18,105 nt of DNA from Armatimonadota bacterium (GTDB lineage Bacteria; Sysuimicrobiota; Sysuimicrobiia; Sysuimicrobiales; Kaftiobacteriaceae), in contig JAIBHM010000012.1 in NCBI GenBank assembly GCA_020028535.1, positions 1-18,105 of the forward strand, given 5' to 3'. This document shows, in pieces, positions 7,225-13,206 of this stretch. The translations under genes and the position numbers were made by a program. The number at the start of each line of letters is the position of its first letter. The first letter of the stretch is position 1. Under the pieces are notes generated by a model, which was not told where the DNA came from, searched no databases, and saw only the letters and a list, made by a program, of their open reading frames with translations.

Positions 7225-7978
7225 AGACGGTGAGTCAGAAATCCCGAGCACGCCGAGATTCGTGCGCGAATCAGAATTCGCGCACGGACATGAATTCGCA
7301 CTCGAGCTCCGCGGCGTCTGGAAATCGTACGGGGACACCCAGGCGTTGCGGGATGTGTGGCTGGGAGTGCGGCGCGGCCTGGTGCTGGCAGTGTTAGGTC
7401 CGAACGGCGCGGGGAAGAGCACGCTGCTGCGTATTGCCGCGGGCATCGCACGGCCGAATCGTGGCGACGTGTGCATCGACGGCCGTTCGCTTGCCACCGA
7501 TCCCAGCGTCCGGCGCCGGGTCGGCTTCGCCGGTCACCTGTCTTTCCTCTACGGCCACCTCACGGCGGAAGAGAATCTCAGATTCTACGCGCAGCTGTAC
7601 GGATCGGATCCCGAGCGCACGCTGGACCAGCTTGATCGGTTCGGCCTGATGCCGTACCGGCGCCGGCCGGTGCGGACCCTGTCACGCGGCCTGGTCCAAC
7701 GGGTGAGTCTGGCGCGCGCGCTGCTGCACGATCCCCAGGTTGTGCTGCTGGACGAACCGTTCACGGGGCTGGATTTGGACGCCGCTCGAATGTTTCGCGA
7801 GACGATCGCAGACCTGCGCGCGGGAGGCCGCGGCGTGGTCATGGCCACGCATGCCTGGGCGGACGCGCAGGAGCTTGCCGACGAAGCCGTGGTGCTCGTC
7901 TCAGGCCGCTTGGCGCTACAGGAGACGGCGTCGGCGCTGGACCGCGATCGGCTGGCGGCGCTGTATCAGACGGTGTAG
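7217..7978 (+). CDS. ccmA: Haem exporter ATP-binding subunit CcmA
   Basis: CcmA is the ATPase of the CcmAB(CD) complex that releases holo-CcmE during System I cytochrome c maturation. The 253-aa protein has Walker A GPNGAGKST (61-69), FAGHLSFLYGHLTAEENL (104-121, the CcmA-type replacement of the Q-loop region by a Gly-His), a variant signature LSRGLVQR (155-162) in place of LSxGQ, and Walker B VVLLDEPFTGLD (175-186) with Glu180. The switch histidine is in MATHAWAD (209-216). About 27 residues precede the ABC core, more than usual. Start ATG 7217 overlaps bshC; in-frame GTGs at 7205 and 7262 are alternatives. ccmB follows after 2 nt. The N-terminal part carries a long hairpin described separately. 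Confidence 0.93.
   Translation: MDKDGESEIPSTPRFVRESEFAHGHEFALELRGVWKSYGDTQALRDVWLGVRRGLVLAVLGPNGAGKSTLLRIAAGIARPNRGDVCIDGRSLATDPSVRRRVGFAGHLSFLYGHLTAEENLRFYAQLYGSDPERTLDQLDRFGLMPYRRRPVRTLSRGLVQRVSLARALLHDPQVVLLDEPFTGLDLDAARMFRETIADLRAGGRGVVMATHAWADAQELADEAVVLVSGRLALQETASALDRDRLAALYQTV
7261..7286 (+). repeat. Perfect 11-bp inverted repeat with 4-nt loop at the ccmA 5' end
   Basis: CGTGCGCGAAT (7261-7271) pairs fully with ATTCGCGCACG (7276-7286) around the loop CAGA. No run of T follows, so it is not a standard intrinsic terminator. All possible ccmA starts lie at or before its 5' arm, so it is translated (residues 15-24). It could act in the RNA as a processing or translation-control stem, or in DNA as a dyad operator. 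Confidence 0.6.
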
Positions 7979-7980
7979 CG

Positions 7981-8631
7981 ATGCGCGTGTGGTGGGTGAT
8001 CGTCCGGAAAGACCTCACGATCGAGGGCCGGGCCCGTGACCTGCTCCCGGCGATGGCCATCCTCGTGCTCCTGCTCCTGGCCATGACCGGTGCCACCGGG
8101 CTCCGCGCCGAGAGCGCCCCCGCGATCCTGTGGATCTCGGTTGCCGTCTCCGCCGCCTACGGTCTCACCCGCAGTTTCCATCAAGAGACCGATCAAGATC
8201 AGCTGCACGGGTTGCGCCTGGCCGCGGTCGACCCTGCGCTCATCTTCCTCGGCAAGGCCACGGCGAACTTCCTGATCGTGACGACGGTGGAGATGGTGGC
8301 GCTTGCGGCGGTGACGGTGTTCTTCGACGTCTCGTTCGGCGCCAGGATCCCTCATCTGGTCGCCGTGCTCTTGCTCGGCACGGCGGGGTTAGTGGCGATG
8401 GGCACGCTGCTCGCTGCAATGCTGGCGGCCTCGCGCATGCGGGAAGCCCTGCTGCCCGTGCTATTACTGCCACTCTCCGCGCCGGCGGTGATGGCGGCGG
8501 CGGGGGCCACGGCAAAGCTCTTCCCCCCGAACGCAGAGCCAGTCTTCGGCGAAATCCGCCTGCTGCTCGCGTTTACACTCTTGTTCGTGGCGGCGGCGAT
8601 GCTGGTCTTCGAGCACGTCGTCGAGGATTAA
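7981..8631 (+). CDS. ccmB: Haem exporter membrane subunit CcmB
   Basis: CcmB is the membrane partner of CcmA. The 216-aa product has the family layout. A short cytoplasmic start, VWWVIVRKDLTIEGRARD (3-20), contains the K-D-L...E-R pattern typical of CcmB. About six hydrophobic helices follow (near 22-40, 48-63, 92-116, 124-148, 155-175, 191-210), with the FHQETDQDQLHGLRL loop (66-80) after helix two. It follows ccmA by 2 nt and its stop lies inside the ribosome binding site of the response regulator gene, so the sensor system is in the same operon. No unusual features. Confidence 0.93.
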   Translation: MRVWWVIVRKDLTIEGRARDLLPAMAILVLLLLAMTGATGLRAESAPAILWISVAVSAAYGLTRSFHQETDQDQLHGLRLAAVDPALIFLGKATANFLIVTTVEMVALAAVTVFFDVSFGARIPHLVAVLLLGTAGLVAMGTLLAAMLAASRMREALLPVLLLPLSAPAVMAAAGATAKLFPPNAEPVFGEIRLLLAFTLLFVAAAMLVFEHVVED

Positions 8632-8641
8632 GGATCATCCC

Positions 8642-9301
8642 ATGGCGCGTGTGCTGCTGGTGGACGACGACCGCAGGCTTCTCTCGCTGCTGGAGCGCGG
8701 GTTCCGTTTCGAAGGCTTCGAGGTCGTTGCCGCCCACGACGGGGAGGCTGCGGCGGCGGCGGCGAGCGCAGCCCGGCCAGACGTCGTCATCCTCGATGTC
8801 GGCATGCCGGGGCGCGATGGCTTCGCGGTGTGCCGCGACCTGCGGCGTGATCTCGATGTCCCGGTCATCATGCTCACGGCGCGCGACGAGGTCGGTGACA
8901 AGGTTCGCGCGCTGGACCTCGGCGCCGACGACTACGTCACCAAACCGTTCGCCTTCGACGAGCTGGTGGCGCGGGTCCGCGCCGTCCTGCGCCGCCGCGG
9001 CTCAGACCCGACTCCTCGGGTGACATTCGCCGACGTCATCTTCGACATCGCGACACGCGAGGTGACTCGCGCCGGCCGCCTGGTTGCGCTCACGGCGCGC
9101 GAGTTCGACCTGCTCTTGCACTTCATGCGCCACCCGCATCAGGTCTTCAGCCGGGACACCATCCTGTCGGCGGTGTGGGGCGACAGCTTTGAGGGTGACG
9201 CGAAAGTAGTGGACGTCTACGTGGGATACCTGCGGCAGAAACTCGGCGAGCCCTGGATCCTCCAAACGATTCGCGGCGTCGGGTACGTCCTCAAGGAGTA
9301 G
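8642..9301 (+). CDS. OmpR/PhoB-family response regulator
   Basis: The 219-aa protein has a CheY-like receiver (1-118) with acidic pocket Asp8-Asp9-Asp10, phospho-acceptor Asp52 (ILDVGMPG), Thr79 (MLTARDE) and Lys101 (VTKPF). A winged-helix DNA-binding domain follows (about 127-219; LTAREFDLLLHFM, then VDVYVGYLRQKL and IRGVGYVL). The start ATG is preceded by AAGGAT at 8630-8635, overlapping the ccmB stop. It pairs with the kinase that starts 3 nt after its stop. OmpR-type dimers bind direct repeats spaced about 11 bp; two such repeats lie right after the kinase gene, ahead of the copper-protein genes, a plausible target. An Ala-rich stretch at 36-44 comes from a GCG-repeat run. The signal sensed is unknown. 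Confidence 0.96.
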   Translation: MARVLLVDDDRRLLSLLERGFRFEGFEVVAAHDGEAAAAAASAARPDVVILDVGMPGRDGFAVCRDLRRDLDVPVIMLTARDEVGDKVRALDLGADDYVTKPFAFDELVARVRAVLRRRGSDPTPRVTFADVIFDIATREVTRAGRLVALTAREFDLLLHFMRHPHQVFSRDTILSAVWGDSFEGDAKVVDVYVGYLRQKLGEPWILQTIRGVGYVLKE

Positions 9302-9304
9302 GCC

Positions 9305-10666
9305 GTGTATCTGCGCGCGCGTCTTGCGGTCTTCTTCGCGCTCCTCGTCGGCGCCACCCTGGCCCTCGCCGGCGCGGCGACCTACAAGCTGACGCGCGTC
9401 GGGCTGCTCCATGAGATCGAGCGCGACGTCGCCCGCCGCGCGGCCGTCTTCACGGCGAGTCCGCCCGGCCCGCCGTACCACCTGGACGTCTTTGCGGCCC
9501 CAGACATCTTCCTTCAGGTGGTCACGCTCAAGGGATGGCCGATCGCATCATCCGGCAACCTCGGACAGCGCATTCTGCCGCTGACAGATCCGATGCGTGA
9601 CGGTCGAGTGGTGGAAGCACGGGTGAACGCGCGGCCGTTGTATCTCACCGCAGCGGCTCTGGCCCCGGATCGGTATATGATCGTGGCGCGCTCGCCGGTC
9701 ACGATCTATGGGGCATTGAGAACGCTCCGCCGGTTGCTTTACGTCGTCACCGGGGGTGGACTGTTGGCGGCGGGCATGCTGAGCTGGTTCTTTGCCCGTG
9801 CTGTGCTCCGGCCCGTAGAACAGGTGGCCGCCGCGGCGCAGCAGGTAAGGCTCAGTCGTGATCTGGGTCAGCGGGTCGGCTACGACGGGCCCGCCGACGA
9901 GCTTGGACGGCTGGTGGGAACGTTCAACGAGATGCTGGCCGAGCTGGAGGGGGCCTACCACCAACTCGACGACAGCAATCAGCAGTTGCGGCGATTTCTC
10001 GCCGACGTGGCGCACGAGCTGCGCGCGCCGCTCACCCTCGTCACCAGCAACGTGGATCTGCTGCGAAAGCTCGGAGACCGCGACCCGGGATTCGCCACGA
10101 AGGCCCTGGCAGACATCCGCGCGGAAACGGAGCGGATGGCGCGGATGATCACGCAGCTGCTCATCCTCGGCCGGGCCGATGCGGGAACGGATGTCCAACG
10201 CCGGCCGCTCGTGCTCGGAGATGTTCTGGCCGATGCCGTGCGTCACGCGCAGAGCACGGCCGACGGCGTGACCCTGCGGTTGCTCGATGCCCAGGTACTG
10301 GACGGGGTGGTGGTGACGGGGAACGATGACTACCTCAAGCAGTTGTTTTTGATTCTGCTAGACAATGCTGTGAAATACTCTGGGCCGGGAAAGGAAGTGC
10401 GCATCGAGCCAGAGGTGAAGGGGGGCGCCATCCGGATCTCCATTATCGACCAGGGGGCTGGCATCGACCCATTGGACCTGCCTTACATCTTCGATCGGTT
10501 CTACCGCGGCCGGAACACCTCGGGCGTCACCGGCACCGGTCTCGGTCTCGCCATCGCCCGGTGGGTAGTCGACCAGCACGGTGGCGGAATCGAAGTGGAC
10601 AACGCGCCCGGCCGAGGAGCGAGGTTCACGGTGTCATTGCCGTACGGCACCGCCTCTGGAGCTTAG
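9305..10666 (+). CDS. Membrane sensor histidine kinase (HAMP-HisKA-HATPase)
   Basis: The 453-aa protein has a first membrane helix (7-26), a periplasmic sensor of about 115 residues (28-143), a second helix (144-166), a HAMP linker (168-222), the HisKA helix with phospho-acceptor His237 (FLADVAHELRAPLT, 231-244), and the ATPase domain with N box LLDNAVKYS (351-359), G1 DQGAGI (382-387), F box FDRFYR (396-401) and G2 GTGLGLAIA (410-418). Start is GTG 9305 with AAGGAG at 9293-9298 inside the regulator's last codons. The sensor domain has no cysteine and no cluster of His/Met that would point to copper, although its neighbours encode copper proteins. Redox, oxygen or envelope signals remain possible. 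Confidence 0.96.
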   Translation: MYLRARLAVFFALLVGATLALAGAATYKLTRVGLLHEIERDVARRAAVFTASPPGPPYHLDVFAAPDIFLQVVTLKGWPIASSGNLGQRILPLTDPMRDGRVVEARVNARPLYLTAAALAPDRYMIVARSPVTIYGALRTLRRLLYVVTGGGLLAAGMLSWFFARAVLRPVEQVAAAAQQVRLSRDLGQRVGYDGPADELGRLVGTFNEMLAELEGAYHQLDDSNQQLRRFLADVAHELRAPLTLVTSNVDLLRKLGDRDPGFATKALADIRAETERMARMITQLLILGRADAGTDVQRRPLVLGDVLADAVRHAQSTADGVTLRLLDAQVLDGVVVTGNDDYLKQLFLILLDNAVKYSGPGKEVRIEPEVKGGAIRISIIDQGAGIDPLDLPYIFDRFYRGRNTSGVTGTGLGLAIARWVVDQHGGGIEVDNAPGRGARFTVSLPYGTASGA

Positions 10667-10672
10667 GCGCGT

Positions 10673-10694
10673 TTCTTACGGGATTCTTACCGTC
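10673..10694 (+). promoter_or_regulatory. Two TTCTTAC repeats phased at 11 bp: probable response-regulator operator
   Basis: TTCTTAC occurs at 10673-10679 and again at 10684-10690, start to start exactly 11 bp, one turn of DNA. Both copies are followed by a base and then G. This is the format of OmpR/PhoB-class sites. On the other strand it reads GTAAGAA-N4-GTAAGAA, similar in style to CpxR boxes. It lies just after the kinase stop and just before a -10-like element. Confidence 0.6.
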
Positions 10695-10709
10695 CTCCCG
10701 CCGCGGGCT

Positions 10710-10715
10710 TACATT
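10710..10715 (+). promoter_or_regulatory. -10-like element upstream of the P460-cupredoxin gene
   Basis: TACATT matches TATAAT at four of six positions. A start site near 10722 would leave a 27-nt leader containing GAGG at 10742-10745 before ATG 10749. The -35 position is poor and falls at the second TTCTTAC repeat, as expected for an activator-dependent promoter. Confidence 0.4.
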
Positions 10716-10748
10716 CATCCGGTAACGTGCTGTGATGGGGTGAGGTCT

Positions 10749-11519
10749 ATGACTCGCTGGTCTCCCGTGCCCGCAGTTGCGGCAGTGCTGCTGTGGGTGG
10801 TGTTGGCCGGCGCTGCGCCGGCCGGCCTGCCGCCACGACTCGCGGATTATCAATCCTGGACGAAAATGAATGCCAGGCTGATGGATGACCCGAGTAATCC
10901 TCGGGCGGGCCCGAAGAATACCTTTACCAACCTCGGCCCAGAGACGCTGCGCTCGCTGGTCGCCGAAGGCGGACGGCTCCGCGCGGCATTCCCTGACGGG
11001 ACGATCATTGCCCGCGAAACGCTGGATGTGGCCGCGGGATTCGTCCGGGTGCTCTTCGTGATGGAGAGGGACCGCCGTGCAGCCCGCACCAGGGGTTGGA
11101 AGTTCTCCGCGTTTACCCGTCAGGCCGCCGATCAGGCATTCCAGGAGGGAGCAATCCCAGACCCTGTGGCGCGCTGCCTGAACTGTCATCTGCAGATGGG
11201 CGCCACCGATCTTGTCTTCACACCGTGGCTGAACCGCGCGGATCTGCCTTCCGCGCGCACGCCGAGTGTGCCCGATCGGGTCGAGATGTTCAACTACCGG
11301 TTCGGTCCGCAGACGCTGCGTGTCCGTCCGGGCGCCTCCGTGGTGTTTGTAAACTACGATGCGGTAGTGCACGACGTCAAGGCGGCCGATCGCGCGTTCG
11401 AGTCAGGGAATATCCCGGTGCTGGGGCGATTCTTCCACACCTTTGAGCGTGCGGGGACGGTGGACTACTTCTGCGCCGTGCATCTTGAAATGCGCGGGCG
11501 CATTATCGTCGAACCCTGA
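10749..11519 (+). CDS. Cytochrome P460-like domain fused to a type 1 copper (cupredoxin) domain
   Basis: The 256-aa secreted protein begins with a signal peptide (1-25, likely cut after APA). Residues about 28-165 match the cytochrome P460 family: LADYQSWTKM (31-40), FPDGTIIARETL (81-92), the VMERD segment, and CLNCH (143-147) for covalent c-haem followed by GATDLVFTPW (151-160). By recall of Nitrosomonas P460, the lysine that cross-links to the haem lies in the DGT-x3-K-E motif; here that residue is Arg89. Residues 176-256 form a plastocyanin-like domain with copper ligands His208 (VVHDV), Cys242, His245 and Met248 (FCAVHLEM). P460 proteins oxidise hydroxylamine or bind NO. The fusion suggests haem-to-copper transfer within one polypeptide; activity is unproven, especially without the lysine. 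Confidence 0.82.
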   Translation: MTRWSPVPAVAAVLLWVVLAGAAPAGLPPRLADYQSWTKMNARLMDDPSNPRAGPKNTFTNLGPETLRSLVAEGGRLRAAFPDGTIIARETLDVAAGFVRVLFVMERDRRAARTRGWKFSAFTRQAADQAFQEGAIPDPVARCLNCHLQMGATDLVFTPWLNRADLPSARTPSVPDRVEMFNYRFGPQTLRVRPGASVVFVNYDAVVHDVKAADRAFESGNIPVLGRFFHTFERAGTVDYFCAVHLEMRGRIIVEP

Positions 11520-11524
11520 GGAGG
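11520..11524 (+). promoter_or_regulatory. Strong ribosome binding site of the second cupredoxin gene
   Basis: GGAGG sits directly after the TGA of the fusion gene and 5 nt before ATG 11530. It fixes the start well inside the longer open frame that begins at 11443. Confidence 0.75.
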
Positions 11525-11529
11525 TCCTG

Positions 11530-11850
11530 ATGCGGCGGTCGGCCATCCTGCTCGTCCTGGGTCTGGTGTTGGCCGTGTTGGGCTCCGCATTCGCACAGCA
11601 GGTCACCGTCGTGGACATCCGCGACTTCGCCTTCGAGCCCCATGAGGTGAAGGTGACTAACGGCGCCACCGTGCGATGGGTGAACCGTGATTCCGCCCCG
11701 CATTCCATCGCGATGGAGGGCGGCCGTCCCGGCAGCTCCGGTCAGCTCGATCCGGGCAAAGAACACGCCCTCACCTTCAGTGACGCCGGGCGGTTCACGT
11801 ACCGGTGCGGCGTGCATCCAACGATGCTGGGGATCATCGTCGTCGACTGA
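11530..11850 (+). CDS. Small secreted cupredoxin (plastocyanin/amicyanin-like)
   Basis: The 106-aa precursor has a signal peptide ending SAFA (19-22) and a mature single copper domain of about 84 residues. Type 1 copper ligands are His58 (APHSI), Cys93, His96 and Met99 (YRCGVHPTML). The FAFEPHEVKVTNGATVRWVN stretch is the usual first half of the barrel. It acts as a periplasmic one-electron carrier or, alternatively, a copper-binding chaperone. It is 10 nt downstream of the P460-cupredoxin fusion and very probably shares its mRNA, so the fused copper domain may hand electrons to it. Its short length and lack of an anchor suggest free diffusion. Confidence 0.93.
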   Translation: MRRSAILLVLGLVLAVLGSAFAQQVTVVDIRDFAFEPHEVKVTNGATVRWVNRDSAPHSIAMEGGRPGSSGQLDPGKEHALTFSDAGRFTYRCGVHPTMLGIIVVD

Positions 11851-11896
11851 TCCTCGCTCGATTCATCCTCCGAAGTGCGAGTGGCCGGAAGGCCTC

Positions 11897-11928
11897 GTTC
11901 CGCCTGCGGCGAACCCGATGAAATCGGG
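11897..11928 (+). repeat. Two adjacent stem-loops between the cupredoxin gene and ccmC
   Basis: GTTCCGCC (11897-11904) pairs with GGCGAAC (11908-11914) with one bulged C and loop TGC. CCCGAT (11914-11919) pairs with ATCGGG (11923-11928) with loop GAA. No T-run follows either stem. The G-run at 11926-11930 is the only ribosome-binding-like sequence before ccmC and lies partly in the second stem, so the stem could limit translation. The rest of the 83-nt gap (11851-11896) shows nothing clear. Confidence 0.45.
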
Positions 11929-11933
11929 GGTTG

Positions 11934-12584
11934 ATGATGCTGCTGCTTGTCCTGGCCGGCGTCCTGGTACCCGCCGGCGTCTTTCTTGCCCTGGTCGTGG
12001 CCCCGGTCGAAGCATTTCAGGGCGAGCCATACCGGATTTTGTACGTGCACGTTCCCAGCGTGGTCACCGCGTATGTCGCCTTCACGGTCACCTTCGTCGG
12101 CAGCATTCTCTATCTGATGCGGCGCCAGGCGCGGTTCGATCGACTGGCGGCCGTTTCCGCGGAGCTGGGCCAGGTGTTTCTCACCCTCGTGCTGATCACC
12201 GGGCCGATCTGGGGCAAGCCGGTCTGGGGGGCGTGGTGGACGTGGGACGCCCGGCTGACCACGGCGCTCATCCTCTGGTTTATCTTTGCCGGCTATCTGA
12301 TGCTGCGCGCGTGGTCCGGTCCTGAAGCGGGCAGGGCGGCGGCGGTGGTGGCCATCATCGGGTTCCTGGATGTCCCGCTCATCCACTGGTCGGCCGTGTT
12401 GCTGCGCACGCTGCATCCCCAACCGACGGTATTCCGGCCGGAGGGGCCCGCGCTTCCGGCGTCAATGCTCGCGATTCTGCTGTTCAACATGGCGGCGTTT
12501 GTCATCACCTACTTGGCGCTGTTGCGCCTGCGCCTTCGACAGGAAGTGCTTCGGGATCAGCTGCGCGCAGGAGCGGCGGCATGA
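11934..12584 (+). CDS. ccmC: Haem-handling protein CcmC
   Basis: CcmC loads haem onto CcmE on the outer face of the membrane. The 216-aa product has about six transmembrane helices. Family marks are EPYRILYVHVPSVV (31-44) with the first haem-ligand histidine His39, the tryptophan-rich WWD motif WGKPVWGAWWTWDARLT (93-109), and FLDVPLIHWS (144-153) with the second ligand His151. Start is ATG 11934 or 11937 (a TTG at 11931 is also in frame); the weak G-rich ribosome binding site is inside a stem-loop. It overlaps ccmD by ATGA (12581-12584). It is separated from ccmAB by the two-component system and the copper-protein genes. Confidence 0.95.
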   Translation: MMLLLVLAGVLVPAGVFLALVVAPVEAFQGEPYRILYVHVPSVVTAYVAFTVTFVGSILYLMRRQARFDRLAAVSAELGQVFLTLVLITGPIWGKPVWGAWWTWDARLTTALILWFIFAGYLMLRAWSGPEAGRAAAVVAIIGFLDVPLIHWSAVLLRTLHPQPTVFRPEGPALPASMLAILLFNMAAFVITYLALLRLRLRQEVLRDQLRAGAAA

Positions 12585-12694
12585 GTTACGTCGTAGCCGC
12601 CTATCTCATCACCCTGGCCGTGCTCGCCGGCTACGTCTGGACGGTGTGGGTGCGCCATCGCGAGTTGATGCGGGCCGCAGGGGACCGCCGATGA
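12581..12694 (+). CDS. ccmD: Small haem-exporter subunit CcmD
   Basis: This 37-residue protein has one transmembrane helix (about 3-24) beginning SYVVAAY and ending in a basic tail WVRHRELMRAAGDRR, the standard CcmD pattern. CcmD holds the CcmC-haem-CcmE complex to CcmAB and helps release holo-CcmE. The ATG overlaps the ccmC stop (12581-12584) and the TGA overlaps the ccmE start (12691-12694). Position between ccmC and ccmE is diagnostic. It is easily missed by gene finders because of its size. Confidence 0.9.
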   Translation: MSYVVAAYLITLAVLAGYVWTVWVRHRELMRAAGDRR

Positions 12695-13080
12695 AGGCAT
12701 CGCGCAAGCTCGCGCTCGGCCTCGCGGTGATCATCGTGGCCGTCGGGGCCGTAGCATACAGCGGCATTCGATCGGCCGCCGTGTATTACCTCACGCCGAC
12801 AGAGTTTGCCGGCCGCGCCGATCTGCGCGGTGCGCAGGTCCGCCTCGCGGGCCGCGTGGTGCCGGGCAGCGTGCGGCGCATCGACGGGCGCGTCGTAGGG
12901 TTCCGGATCACCGACGGGGCCACGGTGCTCGACGTGCACTACGACGGGCCGCTTCCCGACCTGTTTGCGGAGAATCGCGACGTGCTGGTCGAAGGCCGCC
13001 TCGGCGGCGCGTCGCTCAACGCGACCCGCGTGATGACCACCCATCCCACAGAATATAAGGAAGGAACTCCGGGGCGGTGA
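12691..13080 (+). CDS. ccmE: Haem chaperone CcmE
   Basis: CcmE carries haem covalently from CcmC to the CcmF ligase. The 129-aa protein has a single N-terminal anchor helix (about 6-25) and a beta-barrel (OB-fold) outside, including YYLTPTEF (32-39), VRLAGRVVPGSV (50-61), FRITDGATVLDVHYDGPLPDLF (71-92) and VLVEGRL (98-104). The haem-binding histidine is His118 in MTTHPTEY (115-122), giving the H-x3-Y form with Tyr122. This is the classical His variant, not the Cys variant of some archaea and sulfate reducers. Start overlaps ccmD (ATGA); its stop overlaps a second small open frame (GTGA, 13077-13080). Confidence 0.95.
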   Translation: MKASRKLALGLAVIIVAVGAVAYSGIRSAAVYYLTPTEFAGRADLRGAQVRLAGRVVPGSVRRIDGRVVGFRITDGATVLDVHYDGPLPDLFAENRDVLVEGRLGGASLNATRVMTTHPTEYKEGTPGR

Positions 13081-13199
13081 TCCTGCTGAGTGCGGTGTTT
13101 GCACTCGTCTGGATCGTGCTGATGGCGGCGCTTCTCCGGGTCCGGCGAGAGCAGCAGATGCTCGAACGCCGCATCATGAGCCGCCCGGCATCCCGTTGA
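13077..13199 (+). CDS. Second CcmD-like small single-helix membrane protein
   Basis: GTG at 13077 opens a 40-residue frame. It has one hydrophobic helix (ILLSAVFALVWIVLMAALL, 2-20), then a basic, helical tail RVRREQQMLERRIMSR (21-36). The topology, length and charge pattern are those of CcmD, although ccmD is already present upstream. The start overlaps the ccmE stop by GTGA, like the neighbouring overlaps, and ccmF begins 7 nt after its stop. AAGGA lies about 14-18 nt upstream of the GTG, rather far. It might instead be a short CcmI/CcmH-type anchor or a ccmF partner. That it is translated rests on context and composition only. Confidence 0.72.
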   Translation: MILLSAVFALVWIVLMAALLRVRREQQMLERRIMSRPASR

Positions 13200-13206
13200 T
13201 AGCCTG

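Noticed and set aside
8130..9023. 297-codon + strand frame across ccmB and the response regulator
   Set aside because: It is in another frame than two clearly coding genes and reads as low-complexity Arg-rich sequence.
9305..10666. Copper-sensing CusS-type kinase
   Set aside because: The periplasmic region has no cluster of His, Met or Cys; the nearby cupredoxin genes alone do not justify a copper-sensor call.
10805..10823. 9-bp palindrome GGCCGGCGC/GCGCCGGCC in the fusion-gene signal peptide
   Set aside because: It encodes the Ala/Gly-rich end of the signal peptide in a very GC-rich stretch; codon bias is enough to explain it.
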